A DNA stretch of 58,844 nucleotides from positions 1 through 58,844 of the forward strand of contig REEM01000124.1 of NCBI GenBank assembly GCA_007695055.1. The letters run 5' to 3'. The translations under genes were made by a program, and so were the position numbers. Within the stretch, counting starts at the first letter, position 1. Every line of letters starts with the position of its first letter. A model generated the notes under the pieces. The model had not been told where the DNA came from. It did not search any database and saw only the letters and a list, made by a program, of their open reading frames with translations. The stretch comes from Spirochaetaceae bacterium (lineage in GTDB: Bacteria > Spirochaetota > Spirochaetia > DSM-27196 > SLAA01). Of the stretch, positions 51,530-58,844 are shown piece after piece.

Positions 51530-53507
51530 GCGCACTCCACACCTCGTAACATGTCTTGGTGTGGTTATGATGTTGTTCATAACCACCAGTGTTGTAGCAT
51601 CACCTCGTGAGTCCGAGCAGGCAGGAAGGCGTGCTCTTGTTGAGGGTAACTATTACGAAGCCATTGAGTTTTTTTCCAGAGCTTTGGAAACGAATCCTAG
51701 ATATCTTGAAGCGCTTCTCGGCACCGCCGAGGCCTATCTCGAGCTTAATGAACCAGAGGTAGCCGAGGAGTATCTCAATAGGTCTCAACAGCTTGCAGGG
51801 AACCGCCCCGCCTACCTTCTGTTATTGGCAAGGGTGGAGGTCGCGCGTGGTCGACCGGCTGCGGCGGAAACACACTACCGAAGCGTTCTTAACCGGGAAC
51901 CAAATAATATAAATGCACAGCTTGGCCTTGCCGAGCTTCGCCTTGCCGACGGTAAGTCTGCAGAGGCACGACGGCTGTATGAGGATATTCTGCGGGTGTC
52001 ACCGCAGAGTCGGCGTGGACTTTTGTCTTTGGCCTTGCTTTATGATGCACAGGGTGACCGTGAGGCCGCAGAGCGTTACCTTTTGACGGCTTTGCAGTAT
52101 CACCGTGAGAATCCTCAGGTGCATCTGCTGGCTGGTGAGTACTATCGTGCACGGGGGCTTCTTTCTCGTGCAGAGCGCCATGCGAGCACTGCGGTAGCCC
52201 TTGCGCCCGAATACACCGAAGCGCTGACTCTGCTTGCACGAATTTTCTATGAACAAGGACGATACGCCGAGGCGGTTGGAACAACTCAACAAGTCATTGG
52301 CATTGAACGTAACAGTCCGGATGCCTGGTACATTGCCGCACTCTCCGACTATAAGCGGGGCCAACTTGAAGACGCTATCGATGCCTTGGAAATTGCGGTT
52401 GAACTGAACCCTGACCGGGAGGTCATTCGACTGGCTCTTGAAGACATTCTTTTACGTGAGTTGACTCTGGAGGACGAGCGTCGGGCGCAGTTCGCGGCCT
52501 ATCATTTCCGTAGGGCTGCTGAGTTTGCCGAGCGAAACTATCACCACCGTGCGTCGGTGAGTTACCGGAATGGTTTACAGCTAGACCCCTACAACTACGA
52601 CGGGCGCATGGCCTACGCGAATCTATTTAGGCTGGCCGGTAGTAGTGCGCGTTATCTCCAGGAGCTTGAAGTCCTACGTGAGTTAGGACATGACCAAAAT
52701 GAGTTACTGGATCGCATTGAAACTTTCACCCATCTCGGAATGGACGATGTAGCACAGACCTGGGGAGTGTCTCAGTTTGACACCCCACGTGACCGCATAC
52801 GTATCTCACTCTTTACCTTGGCTGGCGCGAACCAACTCTATCTCCCTGGCAGCGACGACCTGCTTGTGGGTGCGCTTCGTCGACATCTGTTACGCTATGA
52901 ACAGCTATCTGTAGCTACAAACCCTTTCAGTACCACGGGGTTTGCCGACGCCTTTGCACGTGCCCGTAACGCGGGAGACGACTATTTTGCAATTGTGCGC
53001 TACGACGAGATTGACCGCAACTTTGGAACCTATCTTGTGCTGTACCGTGCTTCCACCGGTACCGAAGTAGCCCGTCTGTCGGCTTTGCGGGCCGGAAACG
53101 ACCGGGTACTCGAGTCCCACCGGTCAATTGCTCTGCAACTTGCCGAACTTGTGCCGTTAAAAGGCCGCATACTGCATCGGCGTTTCGAACGAGCCCTGGT
53201 TAACATAGGGCGACTTGACGGAGTTGAAGAAGGCATGGAGTTGGTTGTGGTACGGGCTGGTAGTTTTGACCTTGCGCCAAACCGCGCAGAGTACCGGTAT
53301 GCAGATGATGCTGTTCTCGGGCGCTTTGTAGTAAGCGGCGTAGACGATCTAGTCAGCGAGGGTACCGTTACCCGAGATGGCTTCTTTGATCTTATTAATC
53401 AGGGAGACGCGGTGCTGTCGCCAAAAACGGAACTGCCTGCATCTACCGGCGCAGATCCTGACGCCACCCAGAACCTTCTTCAACGCATCCGTGCCTTACT
53501 TCCATAG
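51519..53507 (+). CDS. Exported TPR protein with a FlgT-like C-terminal region
   Basis: A 662-residue exported protein. A signal peptide (VTCLGVVMMLFITTSVVAS) is followed by about eight TPR units from residue 30 to 305 (AGRRALVEGNYYEAIEFFSRALETNP; AQLGLAELRLADGKSAEARRLYEDIL; IAALSDYKRGQLEDAIDALEIAVELNP). Residues about 420-545 look like a small alpha/beta domain, and about 545-640 (GRILHRRFERALVNIGRLDGVEEGMELVVVRAG) resembles the C-terminal barrel of flagellar protein FlgT. A periplasmic scaffold, perhaps for flagella or envelope assembly, is inferred. It is the last gene of the phoH-ybeY-corC operon. Confidence 0.72.
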   Translation: MASKRTPHLVTCLGVVMMLFITTSVVASPRESEQAGRRALVEGNYYEAIEFFSRALETNPRYLEALLGTAEAYLELNEPEVAEEYLNRSQQLAGNRPAYLLLLARVEVARGRPAAAETHYRSVLNREPNNINAQLGLAELRLADGKSAEARRLYEDILRVSPQSRRGLLSLALLYDAQGDREAAERYLLTALQYHRENPQVHLLAGEYYRARGLLSRAERHASTAVALAPEYTEALTLLARIFYEQGRYAEAVGTTQQVIGIERNSPDAWYIAALSDYKRGQLEDAIDALEIAVELNPDREVIRLALEDILLRELTLEDERRAQFAAYHFRRAAEFAERNYHHRASVSYRNGLQLDPYNYDGRMAYANLFRLAGSSARYLQELEVLRELGHDQNELLDRIETFTHLGMDDVAQTWGVSQFDTPRDRIRISLFTLAGANQLYLPGSDDLLVGALRRHLLRYEQLSVATNPFSTTGFADAFARARNAGDDYFAIVRYDEIDRNFGTYLVLYRASTGTEVARLSALRAGNDRVLESHRSIALQLAELVPLKGRILHRRFERALVNIGRLDGVEEGMELVVVRAGSFDLAPNRAEYRYADDAVLGRFVVSGVDDLVSEGTVTRDGFFDLINQGDAVLSPKTELPASTGADPDATQNLLQRIRALLP

Positions 53508-53521
53508 GTCCGCCCGTGCGA

Positions 53522-53554
53522 GGCATTCATATCGGCATTCATATCGGCATTCAC
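53522..53554 (+). repeat. Short tandem repeat (12-base unit, 2.75 copies)
   Basis: GGCATTCATATC is repeated twice exactly and then in part (GGCATTCAC), directly after the TPR gene. The last copy can pair with GTGAAGCC 8 bases further on. No T-run follows. Confidence 0.75.
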
Positions 53555-53630
53555 CGTCGAATGTGAAGCCGCAGCAAGAGTAACGTTTGTTCATACGTGC
53601 AAAACTTAACGATTTATTCACCCAACAACG

Positions 53631-53659
53631 TTGACATCCGTGATTTTTTTCTTTATAGT
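53631..53659 (+). promoter_or_regulatory. Promoter of the gap operon
   Basis: TTGACA (53631-53636), 17 bases (including a T-run), then TATAGT (53654-53659). Near-consensus and ideally spaced, as expected for glycolytic genes. Confidence 0.85.
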
Positions 53660-53716
53660 CGAGTCAGAATCAAGATGTATGAGAAGACTCTATGATAATT
53701 GATCGAGGAGGATCAC

Positions 53717-54718
53717 ATGAAGATTGCCATTAACGGATTCGGTCGAATTGGTCGCAACGTATTCAAGTTAGCTCTTGAGCAAGGCGTTGACGTCGTCGGT
53801 GTAAATGATCTCACCGATACGAAGACATTGGCCCACCTTTTGAAGTACGACTCAACTCAGGGAAAGTTCCCAGGTAAGGTCGAGTTTGATGAGGAGAACC
53901 TCATTGTCGACGGTAAGAAATACCGCGTTTCTTCTGAAAAGAATCCTGCCAACATTCCTTGGGGAGCCTCTCCGGATGTGGTTGTTGAGGGAACCGGTGT
54001 TTTCCGCTCGAAAGAGAGCCCAAAAGGCGGTTACGGAGATCACCTCAAGAATGAGAAGTACCCGGCAAAGAAGGTGATCCTCTGCGTGCCTGCCAAGGAC
54101 TCGATTGACCGCATGGTTGTACTTGGTGTAAACGATGCTGACCTCAAACCTGAAGACCAGTGTGTTTCGAACGCATCCTGTACTACGAACTGTCTCGCGC
54201 CTGTTGCAAAGGTTCTCCATGACAACTGGGGTATTGAGACTGGCTTCATGACTACTATTCACTCGTACACCAACGACCAGGTTATCCTTGACGGTCCGCA
54301 CAGCGACCTACGTCGAGCACGTTCCTGCGCAGTTTCTCAGATTCCGACCACCACCGGTGCCGCGAAAGCGGTTGGCAAGGTAATGCCGGAACTTAAGGGT
54401 AAACTTGACGGTTTGGCTGTTCGTGTGCCGACCCCGACCGGCTCGCTTGTTGACCTTGTTGTAACCCTGTCCAAGGAAGTTACCAAGGAAGAGGTCAATG
54501 CCGCTATGAAGGCCGCTGCAGAGGGCCCCATGAAGGGCATTCTTGAGTACACCGAAGACCCAATTGTATCGGTAGACATTATTCACAACTCACATTCATC
54601 TATCTTTGATGCCGACAGCACCATGGTCATTGGCAAGATGGTGAAGGTGCTGGCATGGTACGACAACGAGTGGGGCTATTCCTGCCGTGTAATTGATCTC
54701 GCCAAGAAACTCGCGTAA
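53717..54718 (+). CDS. gap: Glyceraldehyde-3-phosphate dehydrogenase
   Basis: A 333-residue glycolytic enzyme (phosphorylating, NAD type by class). The nucleotide fold is MKIAINGFGRIGRNVFKLAL, the catalytic Cys is in SNASCTTNCLAPV near 153, and the catalytic His region is IHSYTNDQVILD. NDLTDTKTLAHLLKYDS near 32 suits NAD-dependent enzymes (Asp after the second strand). Start is ATG 53717 with GAGGAGG upstream, six codons inside the track ORF. Codon use is more regular than that of neighbouring genes, as expected for high expression. Confidence 0.97.
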   Translation: MKIAINGFGRIGRNVFKLALEQGVDVVGVNDLTDTKTLAHLLKYDSTQGKFPGKVEFDEENLIVDGKKYRVSSEKNPANIPWGASPDVVVEGTGVFRSKESPKGGYGDHLKNEKYPAKKVILCVPAKDSIDRMVVLGVNDADLKPEDQCVSNASCTTNCLAPVAKVLHDNWGIETGFMTTIHSYTNDQVILDGPHSDLRRARSCAVSQIPTTTGAAKAVGKVMPELKGKLDGLAVRVPTPTGSLVDLVVTLSKEVTKEEVNAAMKAAAEGPMKGILEYTEDPIVSVDIIHNSHSSIFDADSTMVIGKMVKVLAWYDNEWGYSCRVIDLAKKLA

Positions 54719-54733
54719 GTAGGAAGGACTATT

Positions 54734-55915
54734 ATGGCACTAAGGACAATCCAAAGCGCCGATCTCTCCGGGAAAACCATACTTGTGCGGGTAGACTTTA
54801 ATGTACCTATTAAAGAGGGTGTCGTCGGAGACGACACCCGCATCCGCGCCGCACTTCCTACGCTTGAGCATCTTCTTAAGCAGAAAGGAAGTCGTTTGGT
54901 ACTGATGAGCCACCTCGGACGCCCTAAGGGCGGTGCCGATCCGGCCTTCAGCCTGGCACCGGTGGCGGCACGGCTAGCCGAACTCATTGGTCGGCCGGTT
55001 CAGCAGGCCTCGGATGTTATCGGTGATGCAGTAGAGAAAGAGCTTGCTGGCTTAGAAGCTGGCGCAATCCTCATGCTGGAGAACGTTCGGTTTTATAAGG
55101 AAGAAACGGCCAACGATCCTGGTTTCGCTGAGAAACTGGCAAAGTTGGGTGACGTATACGTCAACGATGCTTTTGGCTCAGCCCACCGGGCGCACGCCTC
55201 AACAGAAGGCATTGCCAAGTTTCTCCCTTCATATGCTGGCTTCTTGCTGGAAAAGGAAGTTCGCTTCTTTCAGCCTGTTGTGAGCAATCCGGACAAACCT
55301 TTTGTTGCGGTTATTGGTGGCGCTAAGGTTTCGAGCAAAATTGGCGTACTTGAAACGCTGCTACCTAACTGCAGCGCCCTGATCATTGGTGGTGGTATGG
55401 CATACACCTTTCTTAAGGTAATGGGCCATACCGTGGGTTCTTCGCTACTTGAGGAAGATTACCTTGACACCGCCAAGTCACTTATTGCCCAAGCGAAAGA
55501 AAAAGGGGTGGAGTTGCTGCTCCCGCTTGACCACATTGTGGCATCGGAGTTCTCTGAGAATGCCAAGCCGGAAGCGGTAGATAGCCTTGACATTCCGGAC
55601 GGCAAAATGGGTATGGATATTGGGCCAAAAACGGTAGCCAAGTTCAAAGAAGTCATAGGCGGAGCCAAGACCGTTCTCTGGAACGGCCCTATGGGAGTAT
55701 TTGAGTTTGATAACTTCGCTGGCGGTACCCTCGAGGTAGCAAAAGCAATAGCCGAGTGCCAGGGCACCAGCATTGTAGGTGGCGGGGACTCGGTCGCAGC
55801 TGCCAACAAGTTTCAATTGTCCGAGCGAATGAGTCACGTCTCAACCGGAGGCGGCGCATCGCTTGAGTTCCTTGAGGGCAAGGTGCTTCCCGGTATTGCC
55901 GCGCTTGAGGAGTAG
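54734..55915 (+). CDS. pgk: Phosphoglycerate kinase
   Basis: A 393-residue monomeric kinase of normal length that makes ATP from 1,3-bisphosphoglycerate. Signatures: [14 protein letters not shown] near 16-29, SHLGRPKGG near 60, ENVRFYKEE near 118, and the C-terminal [11 protein letters not shown] and [14 protein letters not shown]. It starts 15 bases after gap with AGGAAGG before ATG. A GC-rich hairpin stands between it and tpiA. Confidence 0.97.
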   Translation: MALRTIQSADLSGKTILVRVDFNVPIKEGVVGDDTRIRAALPTLEHLLKQKGSRLVLMSHLGRPKGGADPAFSLAPVAARLAELIGRPVQQASDVIGDAVEKELAGLEAGAILMLENVRFYKEETANDPGFAEKLAKLGDVYVNDAFGSAHRAHASTEGIAKFLPSYAGFLLEKEVRFFQPVVSNPDKPFVAVIGGAKVSSKIGVLETLLPNCSALIIGGGMAYTFLKVMGHTVGSSLLEEDYLDTAKSLIAQAKEKGVELLLPLDHIVASEFSENAKPEAVDSLDIPDGKMGMDIGPKTVAKFKEVIGGAKTVLWNGPMGVFEFDNFAGGTLEVAKAIAECQGTSIVGGGDSVAAANKFQLSERMSHVSTGGGASLEFLEGKVLPGIAALEE

Positions 55916-55979
55916 GCGGTCAGACCGCTGCGCTCCACGCACAAGTAAATGTAATGCCGTCATAGTGTACGGTAAATGC

Positions 55980-56004
55980 ACCGGGCCGCAGCATGCGGCC
56001 CGGT
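55980..56004 (+). other. GC-rich hairpin between pgk and tpiA without T-run
   Basis: ACCGGGCCGCA (55980-55990) pairs perfectly with TGCGGCCCGGT (55994-56004) around a 3-base loop. CTTGT follows, not a T-run, so strong termination is unlikely. It could block 3' exonucleases and separate gap-pgk from tpiA levels. Confidence 0.65.
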
Positions 56005-56035
56005 CTTGTATTCAATTGAATTGAAGGAAGAAATT

Positions 56036-56788
56036 ATGCGAAAACCATTTATTGCGGGAAACTGGAAAATGCACAAAACGGTAGCGGAAGCCCGTGCCCT
56101 CGCTGCTGAGTTGCGTGACGGAATTGGGAACGCGCCACATCGTGTTGCTGTAGCACCTCCTTTCACAGCTCTCGCCGGGGTAGTTGAAGCCCTTGAGGGA
56201 AGTGGAATTGAGGTAGCCGCACAGAACATGGCAGCCGAGCTTGAGGGTGCACATACCGGAGAAATCTCGGCAACCATGTTGCTGGATCTTGGTGTGAAAC
56301 TCGTAATTCTGGGGCATTCCGAAAGACGACATGTATACGGTGAGAGTGATGAACTCATTAACACCAAGGTTCTGTTGGCACTTGAGCAGGGTCTGGAAGT
56401 GATTCTCTGCATTGGAGAAACCTTGGAAGAGCGCGAAGGCGGAAAACTCAAGGACGTTGTGGTACATCAGATCGACTCTGGCCTGCGTGGGCTTGACGAG
56501 AAGGCCCTTGGTCGGGTTACTATTGCGTACGAACCGGTTTGGGCAATTGGTACCGGCAAGACGGCAACACCTGACGATGCGGAAGAAGCACATCGCATTG
56601 TTCGCACCCGAATTGGAGAACTGTACTCTGCACAGGCTGCGGAGAGCATGATTATTCAGTACGGTGGTTCGGTGAAGCCGAACAACGTCAAGGGTTTAAT
56701 GGCAGAGGCCGACATTGACGGTGCTCTGGTCGGTGGAGCGTCGTTGAAAGCAGCGGACTTCATCCCAATTGCCAGATTCGATCAATAA
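56036..56788 (+). CDS. tpiA: Triosephosphate isomerase
   Basis: A 250-residue TIM-barrel enzyme that interconverts dihydroxyacetone phosphate and glyceraldehyde 3-phosphate. Residues: Lys in FIAGNWKMHKT, catalytic His in LGHSERRHVYGES, catalytic Glu in AYEPVWAIGTGKTA, and phosphate loop YGGSVKPNN. ATG 56036 is preferred over the track start, with GAAGGAAG upstream; the longer form would include the hairpin sequence. It is third in gap-pgk-tpiA-secG, and stands between two hairpins. Confidence 0.97.
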   Translation: MRKPFIAGNWKMHKTVAEARALAAELRDGIGNAPHRVAVAPPFTALAGVVEALEGSGIEVAAQNMAAELEGAHTGEISATMLLDLGVKLVILGHSERRHVYGESDELINTKVLLALEQGLEVILCIGETLEEREGGKLKDVVVHQIDSGLRGLDEKALGRVTIAYEPVWAIGTGKTATPDDAEEAHRIVRTRIGELYSAQAAESMIIQYGGSVKPNNVKGLMAEADIDGALVGGASLKAADFIPIARFDQ

Positions 56789-56789
56789 A

Positions 56790-56809
56790 AGACACGGTTG
56801 ACCGTGTCT
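56790..56809 (+). other. Hairpin between tpiA and secG without T-run
   Basis: AGACACGG (56790-56797) and CCGTGTCT (56802-56809) form an 8-base stem with the loop TTGA. ACAAACG follows. It is similar in position to the hairpin before tpiA and may protect the tpiA 3' end or lower read-through to secG. Confidence 0.6.
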
Positions 56810-56843
56810 ACAAACGCACCAAGTACGTGAGGTTAACGAGTTT

Positions 56844-57227
56844 ATGGGTTTCTTGTCTATTCTGCTGCTGATTTTCTTCGTGTTGAGCGCACTCTTACTC
56901 ATAGCTCTGGTTATGGTTCAAGAAGAGGGTGGTGACGGTCTTGGCGGTATCTTTGGCGGCGGCGGAGCATCGCAGGTCGGGAATCGTTCTGGAAATATTC
57001 TTACAAAAACCACATCGATACTTGGTGCGGTGTTCTTCCTGTCGTCATTTGGTGTTGCATGGTTGAACCGCACCCCGGATGCAGGAGACGTAGCCGCTGC
57101 GGCTCGGCGTATGGAGCAGGGTGACGCCGTTCCTTGGTGGGAGATTGAGGAGGGCGATATCGACAGTGAGCTCGATCTAAACGACTTAATGTCTCCCGAA
57201 GTGTTTGAGGAAACTCCCTCGAATTAG
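56844..57227 (+). CDS. secG: Preprotein translocase subunit SecG
   Basis: A 127-residue membrane protein of the SecYEG channel. Two helices are clear: about 3-25 (FLSILLLIFFVLSALLLIALVMVQ) and 54-74 (TTSILGAVFFLSSFGVAWL). Between them lies the Gly-rich loop GGDGLGGIFGGGGASQVGNRSGN typical of SecG. An acidic C-terminal tail of about 45 residues is longer than usual. secG after tpiA is a common gene order in bacteria. Confidence 0.93.
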   Translation: MGFLSILLLIFFVLSALLLIALVMVQEEGGDGLGGIFGGGGASQVGNRSGNILTKTTSILGAVFFLSSFGVAWLNRTPDAGDVAAAARRMEQGDAVPWWEIEEGDIDSELDLNDLMSPEVFEETPSN

Positions 57228-57284
57228 TACAGTGCTGCATTACATTTCGTGCAGCCTCAGAGTCGCAGCAACAAGAGGTTCGTA

Positions 57285-57701
57285 GTGAGAACCGCGGTAG
57301 TGTTCTTCCCACCACATAACGGCTCAGACTCATTGTCGCGTATTGCCGCTGGCTTGGCTGGCGGTTTAGAACGTGCAGGGCATCAAGTAACTGTCATTCG
57401 AGCGGACAAGGGTAATCCTCAGTCACTTACAAGTTATGCGTACATAGCGGTAGGCGCCGAAAGTAGCTCCTTCTTTTCTCGGGAACCTGACGGCGACATT
57501 AAGGCATATCTCTCAAACGCAGGAATGCTAACCGGGAAGCGCTCTTTTGCGTTCGTACGTCCGCGTGGGTTGTTTGCACTCAAAACCTTAGGAAGTCTCA
57601 TGCGCAGCATGGAAGCCGAGGGTATGTTTATCCGATACTCCGAGATACTCCCGAATGAGGCGGCGGCAGTAGCTATTGCGTCTCGCCTCAAGGTTGAGTA
57701 G
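57285..57701 (+). CDS. Unrecognised small protein, flavodoxin-like outline
   Basis: A 138-residue protein (start at GTG 57285 with GAGG upstream; the track start 57249 adds 12 residues). The pattern strand-helix (VRTAVVFFPPHNGSDSLSRIAAGLAGGLERAGHQVTVIRA), then YAYIAVGAESSSFF, and KRSFAFVRPRGLFALKTLGSLMRSMEAEG is like a flavodoxin fold, though the phosphate loop (T/S-x-T-G-x-T) is not conserved. FMN binding is therefore doubtful. It lies between secG and the J-domain gene. Function unknown. Confidence 0.55.
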   Translation: MRTAVVFFPPHNGSDSLSRIAAGLAGGLERAGHQVTVIRADKGNPQSLTSYAYIAVGAESSSFFSREPDGDIKAYLSNAGMLTGKRSFAFVRPRGLFALKTLGSLMRSMEAEGMFIRYSEILPNEAAAVAIASRLKVE

Positions 57702-57715
57702 TAGGACGAATCAGG

Positions 57716-58513
57716 GTGGCAAACTACTACGAGATGCTGGGACTCAAGACCTCCTGTTCTCAGGTTGAAATTAAGCAAGCATTCAGACGCAAAGCAAAGA
57801 AACTTCACCCGGACGTAACTTCCGATCGACAGGGAACGCTTGCCTTAATGCAGCAACTGGTTGCAGCCTACAAAACTCTCTATGACCCGGAGACTCGCGA
57901 GGAGTACGATCGTCGGCATCGTATTCTTCACCACGAGGATCAGTTCGACTATCGTGAATTTCTCCGTAAGCGTCGCAATGATCCACAGAGCCAGTCGGAG
58001 CTCATTTTTTTTGATTTACTACACGATCGTGCTCACGACGCACTCCACCTGTATGATGATCTAATGGGCACGGATGGGTTCACGTTAGCGGCTCATTTGG
58101 ATCGTGAAGACTTCATGGATTGTGCCTTCTTGTTGGCCGAGGAGTACGAGTCACGAGGAAGCTTGCTGCAGGCCTTTCGCCTGCTGCTTAAAATTGCAGA
58201 TTTTGAACGTGAAGAGCCATACTTCCGACACTTTTTTGACGAGGTCAAAGACCGCCTGCGAATTATTGTCGGCACCCGAATGCCGGGCAAGGTGTCGGAC
58301 GTGGTGTTGCTCGACTGCCTGGAGCGCATGATAGAGTACGATTTTTCACGCAGAGACACTGCCTTTTACCTCAAGCGAGCCGCAGAGTTACACGCGGCAG
58401 CCGCGCGGCTGGAAAAGGCATCTGTGTATCTTAGGCGGGGTTTACGACTCGATCAGCGGCTTGGTGGTACCAAAAAACTCATGGAACTCCTCATGGAAGG
58501 CAACTCACATTAA
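57716..58513 (+). CDS. J-domain protein with helical C-terminal region
   Basis: A 265-residue protein. Residues 1-70 are a J-domain with intact HPD (KKLHPDVTS) that should stimulate an Hsp70 ATPase. It has no Gly/Phe region, zinc fingers or DnaJ substrate domains, so it is not the main DnaJ. Residues 95-265 are helical with TPR-like pairs (EYESRGSLLQAFRLLLKIADF; ASVYLRRGLRLDQRLGGTKKLMELL). GTG start; only AGG is seen upstream. The client is unknown. Confidence 0.8.
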   Translation: MANYYEMLGLKTSCSQVEIKQAFRRKAKKLHPDVTSDRQGTLALMQQLVAAYKTLYDPETREEYDRRHRILHHEDQFDYREFLRKRRNDPQSQSELIFFDLLHDRAHDALHLYDDLMGTDGFTLAAHLDREDFMDCAFLLAEEYESRGSLLQAFRLLLKIADFEREEPYFRHFFDEVKDRLRIIVGTRMPGKVSDVVLLDCLERMIEYDFSRRDTAFYLKRAAELHAAAARLEKASVYLRRGLRLDQRLGGTKKLMELLMEGNSH

Positions 58514-58589
58514 GGCCGGTAAAGTGCCACGCCAGCCTAATATCTGCATGTTACTTGGGTAACGGACATAGTGAAACTCAGGTGATTCG

Positions 58590-58598
58590 TGGTATGAT
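58590..58598 (+). promoter_or_regulatory. Extended -10 promoter for the last gene
   Basis: TGGTATGAT (58590-58598) is an extended -10 element about 75 bases before the next start. No good -35 box is seen. Confidence 0.4.
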
Positions 58599-58673
58599 GT
58601 TCTTGAGAGACAAGAGCTTTGGATGAACCAAACATAAATATTAATGAAACCAGTGATCAAGGATAATACAACT

Positions 58674-58844
58674 ATGAAAATGAAGTTTGGTCTTTTTGCC
58701 GTGCTTATAGCACTCACCGGAACCTTACACGCCCAAGTCTTGGACAAGCCGGTGGCTATTGTGCGGCTTGAGTCGACCGAGAATATTGGTAAAGAGCTGT
58801 ATCTGCCGATGCCCGAGGAAAAGAAGCGGGAGCAGGCCGGGCGC
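58674..58844 (+). CDS. Secreted protein, N-terminal part (3' end outside window)
   Basis: Fifty-seven codons are in the window, missing from the ORF track because the frame runs off the edge. The start MKMKFGLFAVLIALTGTLHAQ is a signal peptide with a clear A-Q cleavage site. VLDKPVAIVRLESTENIGKELY follows. This start resembles SurA/PrsA-like chaperones, whose mature parts begin with a strand and then helices, but the fragment is too short to decide. The ribosome site GGATAA is weak. Confidence 0.5.
   Translation, partial: MKMKFGLFAVLIALTGTLHAQVLDKPVAIVRLESTENIGKELYLPMPEEKKREQAGR

Noticed and set aside
53377-53583. Plus-strand 68-codon ORF through the tandem repeat
   Set aside because: It lies mostly inside the TPR gene in another frame and is extended only by the repeat.
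56012-56593. Minus-strand 193-codon ORF over tpiA
   Set aside because: It is antisense to an intact triosephosphate isomerase, with no start signal or family match.
1-58844. CRISPR arrays, insertion sequences, prophage or toxin-antitoxin modules
   Set aside because: I saw no spaced direct repeats, transposase or integrase motifs, or paired small toxin-like genes.

Overview
The window reads as chromosomal DNA of a free-living, motile spirochaete of the Spirochaeta/Alkalispirochaeta type. The pointers are a FlaA periplasmic-flagellar sheath protein, a cheA - cheW/cheR-like fusion - cheX - cheY operon, a V-type ATPase operon in the order E - DUF2764 - A - B - D - I - K, and a conserved amidase - GerMN protein - flaA block. 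All three arrangements are, from memory, also found in treponemes. Unlike host-dependent treponemes, it makes branched-chain amino acids and pyridoxal phosphate itself. I see no insertion sequences, phage genes, CRISPR arrays or rRNA.

Layout: 1-5187 is the end of a surface-glycan locus: a glycosyltransferase fragment, an SpsF-like cytidylyltransferase, an SpsG-like/methyltransferase fusion and an ATP-grasp ligase. 5163-7891 carries a cell-wall amidase, a GerMN protein and flaA. 7994-10053 (minus strand) holds two coupled, unrecognised outer-membrane-type proteins. 10197-15034 is the chemotaxis operon, followed by a shared terminator and tRNA-Val(GAC). 15295-21344 (minus) is ilvB-ilvH-leuC-leuD-ilvD. 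21691-22320 (minus) is an exported FKBP isomerase. 22583-24569 has a phytoene/squalene synthase-like gene and a prenyl diphosphate synthase. 24566-26118 (minus) is pdxS-pdxT, divergent from yggS, a membrane protein and an RluA-type pseudouridine synthase. 28644-29847 (minus) is a pentapeptide-repeat protein and a degenerate metallo-beta-lactamase-like protein.

29927-33651 has a zinc-ribbon protein, rsgA and mutS2. 33670-34389 is a lipoprotein. 34522-41778 is the V-type ATPase operon, whose proteolipid carries a sodium-binding residue set. 41954-49198 holds a TPR protein, uvrA and an LptD-like outer-membrane protein. 49282-53507 is phoH-like, ybeY, a CorC-type CBS protein and a TPR protein, with overlapping starts. 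53717-57227 is gap-pgk-tpiA-secG. 57285-58513 has a small unknown protein and a J-domain protein, and a secreted-protein gene runs off the right edge.

The most interesting signals are the glycan locus with its fusion and ATP-grasp enzymes; a recurring promoter layout in which the -10 box lies 6-8 bases before the start codon, suggesting leaderless mRNAs; the degenerate CheR-like domain fused to CheW; the sodium signature and reduced subunit set of the V-ATPase; and paired palindromes over the ilvB promoter. No clear-cut new defence or mobile system was found. Most of the window is housekeeping DNA.
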